Part shown: piece after piece, positions 54,865 to 64,000 of the stretch
How the letters are laid out: each line of letters opens with the position of its first letter
How positions within the stretch are numbered: the stretch's first letter is position 1
From: Vibrio coralliirubri
GTDB taxonomy: Bacteria; Pseudomonadota; Gammaproteobacteria; Enterobacterales; Vibrionaceae
DNA length: 64,000 nucleotides
Direction of reading: 5' to 3'
NCBI RefSeq assembly: GCF_024347375.1
Contig: NZ_AP025470.1
Coordinates: 1,426,001-1,490,000, forward strand
Translations under genes and position numbers: made by a program
The notes under the pieces: model-generated
What the model was told of the DNA's origin: nothing
What the model saw: only the letters and a program-made list of their open reading frames with translations
Database searches by the model: none

Positions 54865-55273
54865 GATTTAACACTCATCAATAGGTATGAGGTAACAGGA
54901 TACAAGCTGTGTTGGTGATAGCGAGAGTTCAGATAGTGAAGTGCTTATATTTGTCACAACTCTGACTTAACCTCACTCAATTTACTAAAAATCTTATGGT
55001 TCCTGCACATTTTTTCTCCCTAATTTAATGTGAGAAATTGCTTTATATTTAATGCGCTTCAGCCTGTTTTTTACCCTAAAACCTTGTAATTCCTTACCTG
55101 TCACTTTAAGTCGATCTGTCGATAAAAAAACGTAATCGTCACCACAAATATCAATGGTTGGACTCGCTCTTAATAATATCGGTTAATGCAGCCAACAAAT
55201 CGTTTTTGAACGCTTTTTGTTGGGTTATACCTCGCTATTCCAAAGAGGTATCTTCTGTCGATGGCCCTATAGT
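54865..55273. other. Divergent promoter region of speA, no gene seen
   Basis: About 410 bp between the methyltransferase and speA start codons. An AT-rich part (54950-55080) probably holds the promoters. An in-frame ATG-led extension of speA from 55217 is possible but has no homology to known SpeA N-termini, so I treat it as leader. Confidence 0.4.
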
Positions 55274-57196
55274 GTGAGGTCTCTAGAATTGGAAAATTCG
55301 GTTAATTTGGAACGCATCCGTGCTGAGTATAATGTAAAGCACTGGAGCCAAGGTTTTTATGGAATTGATGATAACGGTGAGGTGTATGTTTCACCGAGCG
55401 AAACCGATCATCAAGTTCCGCTAAGTCAGATCGTAAAACAGTTAGAGCAGCGAAATATTGGTTTGCCTGCTCTTGTGCGTTTTCCTCAAATAGTGCATCA
55501 ACGTGTGCACAATATCTGTAACGCATTCAACCAAGCGATCGACGAATATCAGTACGATAACCGTTACCTACTTGTTTACCCGATTAAAGTTAACCAACAG
55601 AAAGAAGTGGTTGACGAGATCTTAGCAAGCCAAGCTCAATTAGAGCAGAAGCAACTAGGTCTAGAGGCGGGCAGTAAACCTGAACTATTAGCGGTATTGG
55701 CGCTGGCTCAAAAAGCGAGCTCAGTGATCGTGTGTAATGGTTATAAAGACAGAGAATACATCCGTCTTGCGCTTATTGGCGAAAAACTAGGCCACAAAGT
55801 ATTCATCGTTCTAGAGAAGCTGTCAGAGCTTGATCTTGTTCTTTCTGAAGCGAAAGCGCTTGGCGTGAAACCTCGTTTAGGTTTGCGTATTCGTCTTGCT
55901 TCTCAAGGCGCAGGTAAATGGCAAGCAAGTGGTGGTGAGAAGTCGAAGTTCGGTTTGTCTGCATCACAAGTGCTTACCGTTATTGAACGCTTGAAAGCAG
56001 AAGATCAGCTTGATGTTCTAGAGTTAGTGCATTTCCATCTTGGTTCACAAATGGCCAATATTCGTGATGTACGAAATGGTGTGAGCGAAGCGGCTCGTTT
56101 CTACTGTGAACTGCGCGATATCGGTGCTCAATTGAAGTACTTAGATGTTGGTGGTGGTTTGGCTGTGGATTACGACGGCACACGTAGCCAGTCTTCAAAC
56201 TCAATGAATTATGGCTTGCTTGAGTACGCTCGCAATATTGTGATGACAGTAGGGGATATCTGTAAGCTCTACAATCAGCCACAACCTGTGATCATTTCTG
56301 AATCTGGTCGTTCGTTGACTGCGCATCACGCTGTGCTTGTTACTAACGTGATCGGTACAGAAAGCTATTCTCCGGAAGACATGGCGGCGCCTGAAGCTGA
56401 TGCACCACTGTTGCTAAACAACATGTGGAAGAACTTCTTAGAGTTAGATGCAGGTAATGATGACCGCGCGCTGATTGAGATCTACAACGACACGCAAAGT
56501 GATATCGCAGAAGCACACAACCAATTTGCGACAGGCATGCTGAACCTTCAGCACCGTGCTTGGGCGGAACAGATGTCTTTGCGTATTAACTACGAACTTA
56601 GCTCTCGAATGAGCACTAAGAACCGTTACCACCGTCCTATTTTGGATGAGTTGAGCGAGCGTTTGGCTGATAAGTTTTTCGTGAACTTCTCGTTGTTCCA
56701 ATCGTTGCCAGATGCTTGGGGTATCGATCAGGTGTTCCCTGTATTGCCTTTAAGTGGTTTGGACAATGCGGATGAGCGACGCGCTGTTGTACTGGATATC
56801 ACATGTGACTCTGACGGTACGATTGACCAGTATGTTGACGGCCAAGGCATTGAAACAACATTGCCAGTACCCGCGTGGAACCCAGATGAACCATACCTGA
56901 TGGGCTTCTTCCTAGTAGGGGCGTACCAAGAGATCTTGGGTGATATGCATAACCTATTTGGTGATACGCACAGTGTTGTGGTGAATGTTGATGAGAGCGG
57001 AGAAGCGAACATTGATTACATCAACGAAGGCGACACAGTAGAAGACATGATGCGTTACGTTCACATTGATATGGACCTAATTCGTCAGAACTACAAAGAA
57101 TTGGTAACGGCGAAAGTACCAGCGCAAGAGCAGCAAAGCGTACTTGAAGAGTTAGAGCAAGGCTTGATGGGTTACACCTATCTTGAGGATTTTTAA
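55274..57196 (+). CDS. speA: Biosynthetic arginine decarboxylase
   Basis: SpeA converts arginine to agmatine with PLP. Key parts are the PLP-lysine [41 protein letters not shown] block, [16 protein letters not shown] region, [23 protein letters not shown], and [22 protein letters not shown], with the C-terminal YTYLEDF. The start is GTG 55274 ([20 protein letters not shown]), which aligns with the N-terminus of other Vibrio SpeA proteins and gives 640 aa. It overlaps speB by one base. Confidence 0.93.
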   Translation: MRSLELENSVNLERIRAEYNVKHWSQGFYGIDDNGEVYVSPSETDHQVPLSQIVKQLEQRNIGLPALVRFPQIVHQRVHNICNAFNQAIDEYQYDNRYLLVYPIKVNQQKEVVDEILASQAQLEQKQLGLEAGSKPELLAVLALAQKASSVIVCNGYKDREYIRLALIGEKLGHKVFIVLEKLSELDLVLSEAKALGVKPRLGLRIRLASQGAGKWQASGGEKSKFGLSASQVLTVIERLKAEDQLDVLELVHFHLGSQMANIRDVRNGVSEAARFYCELRDIGAQLKYLDVGGGLAVDYDGTRSQSSNSMNYGLLEYARNIVMTVGDICKLYNQPQPVIISESGRSLTAHHAVLVTNVIGTESYSPEDMAAPEADAPLLLNNMWKNFLELDAGNDDRALIEIYNDTQSDIAEAHNQFATGMLNLQHRAWAEQMSLRINYELSSRMSTKNRYHRPILDELSERLADKFFVNFSLFQSLPDAWGIDQVFPVLPLSGLDNADERRAVVLDITCDSDGTIDQYVDGQGIETTLPVPAWNPDEPYLMGFFLVGAYQEILGDMHNLFGDTHSVVVNVDESGEANIDYINEGDTVEDMMRYVHIDMDLIRQNYKELVTAKVPAQEQQSVLEELEQGLMGYTYLEDF

Positions 57197-58122
57197 TGAA
57201 CGATCTATTTACGAAACCAGATTACTCGCTGTACTCCAATGCGATGACATTTATGCGTCGTCCTTTGGTGCAAAACCCAATCGACAACGATGCTGATGTG
57301 GTTGTATTAGGTGCGCCGCTAGATATGGCGACGTCTGGTCGTCCGGGTGCGCGTATGGGACCGGATGCGATTCGCCGTGCGTCAGTTAACTTGGCGTGGG
57401 AAGGTAAAAAATTCCCTTGGGACTTCAATGTATTTGAACACACCTCAGTGATTGATGCTGGCGACCTTGTGTTTGATTGCGGTGATGCAGAAGACTTAAC
57501 TCAACGTTTAGAAGCGGCTGCTGATGCGATTCTAAATAGTGGTAAAACTCTGTTAGGTTTAGGTGGTGATCACTTCATTACACTGCCTTTGCTTAGAGCA
57601 TACGGTAAGAAGTACGGTGAGATGGCTCTGATTCACTTCGACGCGCACACTGACACTTACAGTCAGGGCAGTCGTTACGATCACGGCACTATGTTCTACC
57701 ATGCGCCAAATGAAGGCTTAATTTCGCCTGAACATTCAGTGCAAATTGGTATTCGTACAGAGTACAAGCAGGAAGGACACGGCTTTAACGTTATTAACGC
57801 GATGCAAGCGAACGACATGAGCGTGGACGAGATCATTGCTCAAGTGAAAGGCATTGTCGGTGATAAGCCAGTTTACCTAACGTTTGATATCGATTGTCTG
57901 GATCCTGCCTTTGCTCCGGGTACAGGTACTCCGGTATGCGGCGGTTTGAATTCAGACAAAGTGCTGAAAATTATCCGTGGCTTGCAAGGTATCAACATGG
58001 TTGGTATGGACGTTGTAGAAGTTTCTCCAGCGTATGACCAAAGCGAGATTACAGCATTGGCTGGTGCGACGATTGCTCTCGAGCTACTTTACGTCTGGAC
58101 TGCAAATCGCCTTGCTAAATAA
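57196..58122 (+). CDS. speB: Agmatinase
   Basis: SpeB hydrolyses agmatine to putrescine and urea. 308 aa. The ureohydrolase Mn2+ motifs [26 protein letters not shown] and [20 protein letters not shown] are intact. The TAATG overlap with speA couples translation of the two steps. A strong terminator follows. Cytoplasmic. Confidence 0.96.
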   Translation: MNDLFTKPDYSLYSNAMTFMRRPLVQNPIDNDADVVVLGAPLDMATSGRPGARMGPDAIRRASVNLAWEGKKFPWDFNVFEHTSVIDAGDLVFDCGDAEDLTQRLEAAADAILNSGKTLLGLGGDHFITLPLLRAYGKKYGEMALIHFDAHTDTYSQGSRYDHGTMFYHAPNEGLISPEHSVQIGIRTEYKQEGHGFNVINAMQANDMSVDEIIAQVKGIVGDKPVYLTFDIDCLDPAFAPGTGTPVCGGLNSDKVLKIIRGLQGINMVGMDVVEVSPAYDQSEITALAGATIALELLYVWTANRLAK

Positions 58123-58164
58123 TAGTGTGTCATTGCTAACAGCATAACGCTATATACTGATTTT

Positions 58165-58200
58165 AAAGCCCACTAAGGTTTAACTTAGTGGGCTTTTTTT
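58165..58200 (+). terminator. speAB terminator
   Basis: AAAGCCCACTAAG / CTTAGTGGGCTTTTTTT, 43 bp after the speB stop codon. Confidence 0.95.
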
Positions 58201-58783
58201 GGATTCCTCGAAATATCCATTTGTAACTTCTACGCATTGTCCCTGCATACCCATTCAATACTCTAGCAGTTGTATATGTAATTGACGCCATATATGGTGT
58301 TTGAACAGTTTGTCATCAGCTTTGTGCTGAACCTTGTCTCAAATATGGGATTTAGTTCTTCTTTGGGGTTTAGGTATATCTTGACCTTATTAATTGCCTA
58401 TAAATCCTAATGATTTATCAACTTTATTACTGTATATATTTATAAAAATTTGAGGTGTAATTAGATTGTGCGTTTTATTGCATATTAATCAACACCCTAT
58501 AAACTTTTGCTTAGTCCATGAACAAACTAAAGTGAATGCCTAGATTTGTGAAAAGAAGTCACTTCGCACAGACATGACATTTCGGATAAGGAAGACTAGG
58601 CTTAAGGTTAAGTAAACTATAAAAAAAACAGGCGAAACGGAACAGACTCATCATATACATCAGCCTACGTAATTGATTGTTAATGCAGAGAATAAGTTCT
58701 GAATATAATTTAAGCCTGAAACCGTTATTACTATCATTTTCACGATGTTGAGCAATACAGCATTTTGTGACCACGGGGGATAT
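58201..58783. other. Long leader/promoter region of the giant adhesin
   Basis: About 580 bp, AT-rich, without a gene. ACGCCATATATGGTGT at 58285-58300 is a near-perfect palindrome (one mismatch pair) and a candidate regulator site. The region 58550-58640 was checked for a GEMM c-di-GMP riboswitch and does not fit. No promoter can be placed with confidence. GGGGGA at 58775-58780 is the ribosome binding site for 58784. Confidence 0.45.
58285..58300. promoter_or_regulatory. CCATATATGG-centred palindrome upstream of the adhesin
   Basis: ACGCCATATATGGTGT reads the same on both strands except for one G/T pair. It lies about 485 bp before the adhesin start, which is a long distance for an operator unless the leader is long. 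Binding protein unknown. Confidence 0.35.
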
Positions 58784-61700
58784 ATGGGTATTGAAGTTTC
58801 GCGCCAAGCTGCAGTTGTTGAGGCAGTGAGTGGAGAAGTCATCGTAGTTAAGTCTGACGGAAGCGCACGAAAAATTTCAGCTGGTGATATTATTCGTGAA
58901 AACGAGATTGTTATTACTGCCAACCAAGCAGAGCTTGTATTAGGCACCCAAAACGGTGTCACTGAGGTAGGCAGCAATTGTATTGGCTGTGTTGACCAAG
59001 ATTTAGTGTGGGCTGATGCTCCGATTGCTGGAGAAGTTAATTTTGACTTACAGCAAGCCGATGCAGGAGATTTTGATGATGAATTTGCTGCTATCCAAGA
59101 AGCCATTTTAGGTGGTGCCGATCCGACCCAAATCTTAGAAGCAACGGCCGCTGGTGGCGGGCAAGGCTCAGCAAACGCTGGCTTTGTGACGATTGACTAC
59201 AACTACACAGAAACTCATCCATCGACATTTTTTGAGACCGCAGGTCTAGCAGAACAAACGGTTGATGAAGACCGAGAAGAGTTCAGAACAATAACTCGTT
59301 CATCGGGCGGTCAATCAATCAGTGAAGTGCTCACTGAAGGCTCCATTTCTGATAATACCTATCCCCAATCTATTACAACTACCGAAACGATTATTGCTGG
59401 TAGTCTAGCGCTCTCCCCTGATTCTTTCGCTCCAGAAGCACTGTCCCTCGCTTCTCTACTCACAGAGCTAAACAGTGATATTACCTCAAGTGGTCAGCCC
59501 GTTATCTTTACTTATGATGCGGCGACGAACTCTATCATTGGTGTTCAAGGCACCGATGAAGTATTACGCATCGACATCGATGTTGTTAGTGTTGGAAACA
59601 ACGCTGAGCTTTCACTGACCACAACGATTTCTCAACCAATTGATCACGTAACGTCTATTGGTGGTGGTCAGGTTTCCTATACAGGCGATCAAATTAACAT
59701 CACTTTTGATATTCAAGGTGAAGACACCGCGGGAAACCCATTAGCAACACCAATCAATGCACAAGTTGCCGTGGTTGATGGGGTCGATCCGTCTGCTGAA
59801 AGTGTGAATATCACTAACGTAGAAACAAGCAATGTTCCAATCGAAGGGACATTCTCCAATATTGGCAGTGATAACCTTCAATCAGCCGTTTTTGATGCGA
59901 GTGCGTTGGACCAATTTGATGGAATACTCAGCGATAATCAAAATACGCTTGCAAGGCTATCTGATGATGGGACAACGATCACTTTGTCCATTCAAGGCCG
60001 AGGTGAGGTTGTTCTTACTATCTCACTAGATACTGATGGTACTTATAAATTCGAGCAATTTAATCCAATCGAACAAGTGGGTACCGATTCACTGACGTTC
60101 GATTTACCGATCACGATTACCGATTTCGACCAAGATGTTGTAACCAATAACATCAACATTGTTATCTCTGATGGGGATAGCCCAGTTATTACCAATGTCG
60201 ACAGTATTAGTGTCGATGAAGCAGGCATCATTGGTGGCTCACAAGAGGGAACCGCGCCTGTAGCGGGGAGTGGAAGTATCACTGCCGATATTTTCGAAAG
60301 CGACATCATCGATCATTATGAACTGGAGCCGACGGAATTTAATGTTGGTGGCACCTTGATTTCTAATGGTGCGGCGGTGCTACTCGAGTTGGTTGATGAA
60401 ACTAATGGTGTAAGAACTTACGAAGGCTATGTCGAGGTCAATGGATCAAGAATTACGGTCTTTGATGTTAAAATTGATAGTCCTTCACTGGGTAACTACG
60501 AATTCACTTTGTATGAAGAGCTTTCTCACCAAGGCACTGAAGACGCGTTGTTGACCTTTGCTCTGCCTATTTATGCTGTTGATGCGGATGGAGATCGCTC
60601 TGCACTATCTGGCGGTTCGAGTACACCAGAAGCTGCAGAGATTCTCGTCAATGTCACAGATGATGTTGTTGAGCTAGTTGATAAGGTTGAGTCAGTCACG
60701 GAACCGACTTTAGCGGGCGATACCATTGTTTCGTATAATCTGTTCAATTTCGAAGGAGCAGATGGTTCGACAATTCAATCGTTTAACTATGATGGTGTTG
60801 ATTACTCACTAGATCAGAGCTTGCTGCCAGATGCTGCTCAAACATTCAGTTTTACTGAGGGTGTTGTAACCATTTCACTAAATGGCGATTTTAGTTTTGA
60901 AGTTGCGCGCGATATTGACCACACAAACAGTGAAACCATTCTCAAACAATTCTCATTTTTAGCTGAAGATGGTGATGGAGACACTGACACCTCAACGCTT
61001 GAGCTAAGTATCACTGACGGCCAAGATCCAATCATTGATTTGATCCCGCCTGTTACTCTCTCAGAAACCAACCTTGCTGATGGATCTTCTCCAAGCGGAA
61101 GTGCGGTCAGCGCTACCGAGACGATTACCTTTACTGCTGGTAGTGATGATGTAGCTAAATTTCGTATTGAACCAACTGAATTCAATGTGGGCGGGGCACT
61201 GGAATCGAATGGGTTTGCGGTTGAGATAAAAGAAGACTCTGCTAATCCGGGCACTTACATCGGTTTTATTACCAACGGTTCTGGCTCTGAAATCCCAGTA
61301 TTCACCATTAGTTTCTCTGCTACTACGTTAGGTGAATACACCTTTACCTTACTTGAAGCGCTAGACCATGTGGATGGTCTAGATAAAAACGATCTAAGCT
61401 TTGATCTTCCAGTTTATGCGGTAGACAGCGATGGCGACGATTCATTGGTATCGCAACTCAATGTGACTATCGGTGATGACGTTCAAATCATGCAAGACGG
61501 TACGTTAGATATCGTTGAGCCTAATCTTGCTGACGGCACTGTAACAACCAACACCATTGATGTGATGCCTGATCAAAGTGCAGATGGCGCGACCATCACT
61601 CAGTTCACTTATGACGGTGTCATAAACACACTGGATCAAAGCATTTCAGGCGAACAGCAATTTAGCTTTACGGAAGGCGAGCTATATATCACTCTTGAAG

Positions 61701-64000
61701 GCGAAATGCGTTTCGAGCCTAACCGCGATCTCGACCATACCACGAGCGAAGATATCGTGAAGTCGATTGTGGTGACCTCAAGTGACTTCGATAAAGATTC
61801 AGTCACTTCAACGGTTACATTGACGATCACTGATGGTGATATTCCAACTATTGATGTGATTCCAACGGTTAGCTTATCTGAAACGAATCTGAGTGATGGT
61901 TCGAACCCGAGTGGTAGCGCGGTTAGTCAAACCGAGACGATCACTTTCACCAACCAAAGTGACGATGTTGAGAAATTCCATTTAGAGCCTAGTGAATTTA
62001 ACGTTGGCGATTCTCTTACGTCCGATGGTCTGGTTATCGAGCTTAGAGAAGAACCTGCGGGGTCGGGTAATTATATCGGTTTCACGACTGATATTTCGAA
62101 TACTGAAACTACCGTTTTCACTCTTGATTTCAGCAGTACCAATTTGGGTGAATACACCTTTACGCTTCTCGAAGCGATTGACCACACGCCGATTCAAGGC
62201 AATAACGACCTAACATTCAACTTGCCAGTTTACGCCGTCGATAGCGACGGTGACGATTCTCTGATGTCTCCGTTGGGGGTGACGATCACCGATGACGTTC
62301 AAGTGATGGTCAATAGCTCACTCAATATTGAAGAGCCAACGGTTGCGGATTTAGCGGCAGGCACGCCGACCACTACAACGGTTAATGTTCTCGATGAAGA
62401 AGGCGCTGATGGAACGACCATTACTCAGTTTACCTACGATGGTGGAGTGGTACTAACACTTGACCAAAGCGATACAGGTGAACAGAAGTTTGATGTTGCT
62501 GAGGGTTCGCTGTATATCACCCTACAAGGCGACGTGCGTTTCGAGCCTAATCGCAATCTGGACCACACAAGTGGAGACATTGTTAAATCGATAGTGGTGA
62601 CCTCAAGTGATTCTGATAACGATCTTGTTTCTTCAACGGTTACGCTGACCATTACCGATGGCGATATTCCAACCATTGATAATGTACCAAGTGTTACGTT
62701 ATCTGAATCCAACCTGAGTGATGGTTCTGCTCCAAGTGGCAGTGCGGTCAGTCAAACGGAGACGATTACCTTCACCAATCAAAGTGATGATGTGACGAGT
62801 TTCCGTATTGAACCTACTGAGTTCAATATTGGCGGCCTTCTAAAATCGAATGGACTGACGGTTGAGTTGAAAGTCGACCCAAGTACGCCGGGTGGCTACA
62901 TCGGCTTTGTGACGACGGCGCCTAATGTTGAAACGAACGTGTTCACGATTAGTTTCTCGGATACCAATATTGGTCAATACACCTTCACACTGTTGGAAGC
63001 GTTAGATCACGTTGATGGGCTAGGAAATAACAACCTAAGCTTTGACCTGCCGGTTTACGCTGTTGATAAAGATGGTGATGATTCACTGGTGTCTCAACTC
63101 AATGTGACTATCGGTGATGATGTCCAAATCATGCAAAACGGCACATTAGATATCGTTGAACCGAATGTTGCTGATTTGGCTGGTGGTGCTGTAACGACCA
63201 ATACCATTGATGTGATGCCAACACAAAGTGCTGACGGCGCGACAATCACTCAGTTCACCTACGATGGTCAACTTCGAACACTTGATCAAACTGATAATGG
63301 CGAGCAAAAGTTTAGCTTCACGGAAGGTGAGTTATTCATCACTCTTCAAGGTGAAGTGCGTTTTGAGCCAAATCGTAATTTAGACCACACAACGAGCGAA
63401 GATATCGTGAAGTCGATTGTGGTGACTTCTAGTGACTTCGATAACGATCCAGTGACAGCAACGGTTACGCTGACGATTACCGATGGTGATATCCCAACCA
63501 TCGATGCCGTGCCAAGCGTTACTCTATCTGAAACTAACCTTAGCGATGGCTCTAGCCCGAGCGGTAGCGCAGTAAGTCAAACCGAGACGATTACTTTCAC
63601 TAGCCAAAGTGATGATGTGACGAGTTTCCGCATTGAACCAACTGAGTTTAATGTCGGTGGTGCACTGAAATCGAATGGGTTTGCGGTCGAGATAAAAGAA
63701 GATTCTGCTAATCCAGGCACTTACATAGGCTTTATTACCAACGGTTCGAGCGCTGAAGTCCCCGTGTTTACCATTAGTTTCTCTTCAACCACGTTAGGTG
63801 AATATACTTTCACTCTATTTGAAGCGCTAGACCATGTTGATGGCCTAGATAAGAACGATTTGAGCTTTGATCTGCCTGTTTATGCGGTAGACAGTGATGG
63901 TGATGATTCACTTGTATCGCAGCTTAATGTAACGATTGGTGATGATGTTCAAATCATGCAAGGTGGTGCGCTCAATATTACTGAGCCGACCGTCGCTGAT
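58784..64000 (+). CDS. Giant type I secreted adhesin with retention module (LapA/T1SS-143-like), 3' end beyond window
   Basis: An open frame of 1739 codons runs from ATG 58784 (ribosome binding site GGGGGA) to the window edge without a stop. Residues 1-120 form a LapA-type retention module: VVEAVSGEVIVVKSDGSARK, AGDIIRENEIVIT and the helical AIQEAILGGADPTQILEATA. TAAG at residues 121-124 followed by GGGQG is the expected cleavage motif for a LapG-type periplasmic protease. From about residue 474 tandem repeats of 271-282 residues dominate. They are Asp-, Gly- and Thr-rich with DxDGDDS motifs, resembling T1SS-143 repeats. The retention/LapG system keeps such adhesins on the cell surface when c-di-GMP is high (known for LapA). 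The C-terminal RTX/T1SS signal would lie outside the window. Confidence 0.9.
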   Translation, partial: MGIEVSRQAAVVEAVSGEVIVVKSDGSARKISAGDIIRENEIVITANQAELVLGTQNGVTEVGSNCIGCVDQDLVWADAPIAGEVNFDLQQADAGDFDDEFAAIQEAILGGADPTQILEATAAGGGQGSANAGFVTIDYNYTETHPSTFFETAGLAEQTVDEDREEFRTITRSSGGQSISEVLTEGSISDNTYPQSITTTETIIAGSLALSPDSFAPEALSLASLLTELNSDITSSGQPVIFTYDAATNSIIGVQGTDEVLRIDIDVVSVGNNAELSLTTTISQPIDHVTSIGGGQVSYTGDQINITFDIQGEDTAGNPLATPINAQVAVVDGVDPSAESVNITNVETSNVPIEGTFSNIGSDNLQSAVFDASALDQFDGILSDNQNTLARLSDDGTTITLSIQGRGEVVLTISLDTDGTYKFEQFNPIEQVGTDSLTFDLPITITDFDQDVVTNNINIVISDGDSPVITNVDSISVDEAGIIGGSQEGTAPVAGSGSITADIFESDIIDHYELEPTEFNVGGTLISNGAAVLLELVDETNGVRTYEGYVEVNGSRITVFDVKIDSPSLGNYEFTLYEELSHQGTEDALLTFALPIYAVDADGDRSALSGGSSTPEAAEILVNVTDDVVELVDKVESVTEPTLAGDTIVSYNLFNFEGADGSTIQSFNYDGVDYSLDQSLLPDAAQTFSFTEGVVTISLNGDFSFEVARDIDHTNSETILKQFSFLAEDGDGDTDTSTLELSITDGQDPIIDLIPPVTLSETNLADGSSPSGSAVSATETITFTAGSDDVAKFRIEPTEFNVGGALESNGFAVEIKEDSANPGTYIGFITNGSGSEIPVFTISFSATTLGEYTFTLLEALDHVDGLDKNDLSFDLPVYAVDSDGDDSLVSQLNVTIGDDVQIMQDGTLDIVEPNLADGTVTTNTIDVMPDQSADGATITQFTYDGVINTLDQSISGEQQFSFTEGELYITLEGEMRFEPNRDLDHTTSEDIVKSIVVTSSDFDKDSVTSTVTLTITDGDIPTIDVIPTVSLSETNLSDGSNPSGSAVSQTETITFTNQSDDVEKFHLEPSEFNVGDSLTSDGLVIELREEPAGSGNYIGFTTDISNTETTVFTLDFSSTNLGEYTFTLLEAIDHTPIQGNNDLTFNLPVYAVDSDGDDSLMSPLGVTITDDVQVMVNSSLNIEEPTVADLAAGTPTTTTVNVLDEEGADGTTITQFTYDGGVVLTLDQSDTGEQKFDVAEGSLYITLQGDVRFEPNRNLDHTSGDIVKSIVVTSSDSDNDLVSSTVTLTITDGDIPTIDNVPSVTLSESNLSDGSAPSGSAVSQTETITFTNQSDDVTSFRIEPTEFNIGGLLKSNGLTVELKVDPSTPGGYIGFVTTAPNVETNVFTISFSDTNIGQYTFTLLEALDHVDGLGNNNLSFDLPVYAVDKDGDDSLVSQLNVTIGDDVQIMQNGTLDIVEPNVADLAGGAVTTNTIDVMPTQSADGATITQFTYDGQLRTLDQTDNGEQKFSFTEGELFITLQGEVRFEPNRNLDHTTSEDIVKSIVVTSSDFDNDPVTATVTLTITDGDIPTIDAVPSVTLSETNLSDGSSPSGSAVSQTETITFTSQSDDVTSFRIEPTEFNVGGALKSNGFAVEIKEDSANPGTYIGFITNGSSAEVPVFTISFSSTTLGEYTFTLFEALDHVDGLDKNDLSFDLPVYAVDSDGDDSLVSQLNVTIGDDVQIMQGGALNITEPTVAD
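59144..59155 (+). other. LapG-type cleavage motif TAAG in the adhesin
   Basis: Codons ACG GCC GCT GGT encode T121-A122-A123-G124, just after the retention module helix. LapG enzymes cut between the two alanines of such motifs. Inferred by analogy. Confidence 0.6.
60203..64000 (+). repeat. Tandem ~825-bp repeats in the adhesin (5th copy cut by window edge)
   Basis: Units begin at 60203 (846 bp), 61049 (813 bp), 61862 (825 bp), 62687 (825 bp) and 63512 (partial). Each starts at the VTLSE/VSLSE-N-LSDGS block and contains IEPTEFNVGG, LGEYTFTLLEALDH, FDLPVYAVDSDGDDSL, ADGATITQFTYDG, FEPNR.LDHT and TLTITDGD. Units 2 and 5 are more alike than adjacent units, sharing FAVEIKEDSANPGTYIGF. Many DNA differences between them are at third positions. 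Confidence 0.9.

Noticed and set aside
58540-58660. c-di-GMP (GEMM) riboswitch before the adhesin
   Set aside because: CTTCGCACAGACATGAC recalls the GEMM start, but the conserved GGCAAACC and GACGCAAAGCC segments are absent.

Overview
The window is chromosomal DNA of a Vibrio, probably the larger chromosome. The evidence is the thrS-infC-rpmI-rplT translation cluster, a hut operon with a HutC repressor, a divalent-anion transporter that recalls the Vibrio cholerae VcINDY sequence, the GlpM, SanA and YdiJ genes, DUF3334 and DUF3581 proteins, and a giant T1SS-143-type adhesin. Species cannot be fixed from the sequence alone. No rRNA, tRNA or CRISPR array was seen.

Layout. (1) 1-6.2 kb is accessory DNA. 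One clear integron attC site, further core-like CTCTAAC motifs and minus-strand gene pairs suggest an integron cassette cluster without an integrase. Two nearly identical 1054-bp IS903-group elements have hit it, each with its own 9-bp target duplication. Each inserted into the first gene of an ATGA-coupled pair, and both original reading frames can be rebuilt exactly. One pair is a three-helix membrane protein plus a SplB-like radical SAM protein of unknown function. (2) 6.2-6.8 kb holds remnants. (3) 6.8-33.8 kb is ordinary chromosome: a 2OG-Fe dioxygenase and NifS-like pair, a DJ-1/PfpI protein with divergent LysR gene, two diguanylate cyclases, glpM, a DASS transporter, sanA, maeA, an HrpB-like helicase, purC, a LexA-controlled sulA-like gene, a membrane-anchored J protein, an OmpA lipoprotein, a CheX-like DUF3334 gene and ydiJ. 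(4) 33.9-40.4 kb is the histidine utilisation operon hutI-hutG-hutU-hutH with hutC upstream, all on the minus strand. (5) 40.5-50.2 kb carries spo0M, an outer-membrane protein, thrS-infC-rpmI-rplT, an ASCH amidohydrolase, an LRR-protein kinase and an ABC-F ATPase. (6) 50.6-51.9 kb is an intact IS3-family element. (7) 51.9-58.1 kb has an aldehyde dehydrogenase-TetR operon with a likely operator, a methyltransferase, and speA-speB for putrescine synthesis. (8) 58.8 kb to the right edge is the N-terminal part (1739 codons, no stop) of a giant type I secreted adhesin. It has a retention module, a TAAG LapG-type cleavage motif and ~275-residue tandem repeats.

Working together: hutH/U/G/I break histidine down to glutamate and formamide, with HutC as the probable repressor. 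speA and speB make putrescine through agmatine. Two diguanylate cyclases and a LapA-like adhesin suggest a c-di-GMP-linked surface-attachment theme, although they are 45 kb apart. Simple-sequence repeats (6-, 7- and 8-bp units) sit just 3' of several genes and are a recurring oddity.
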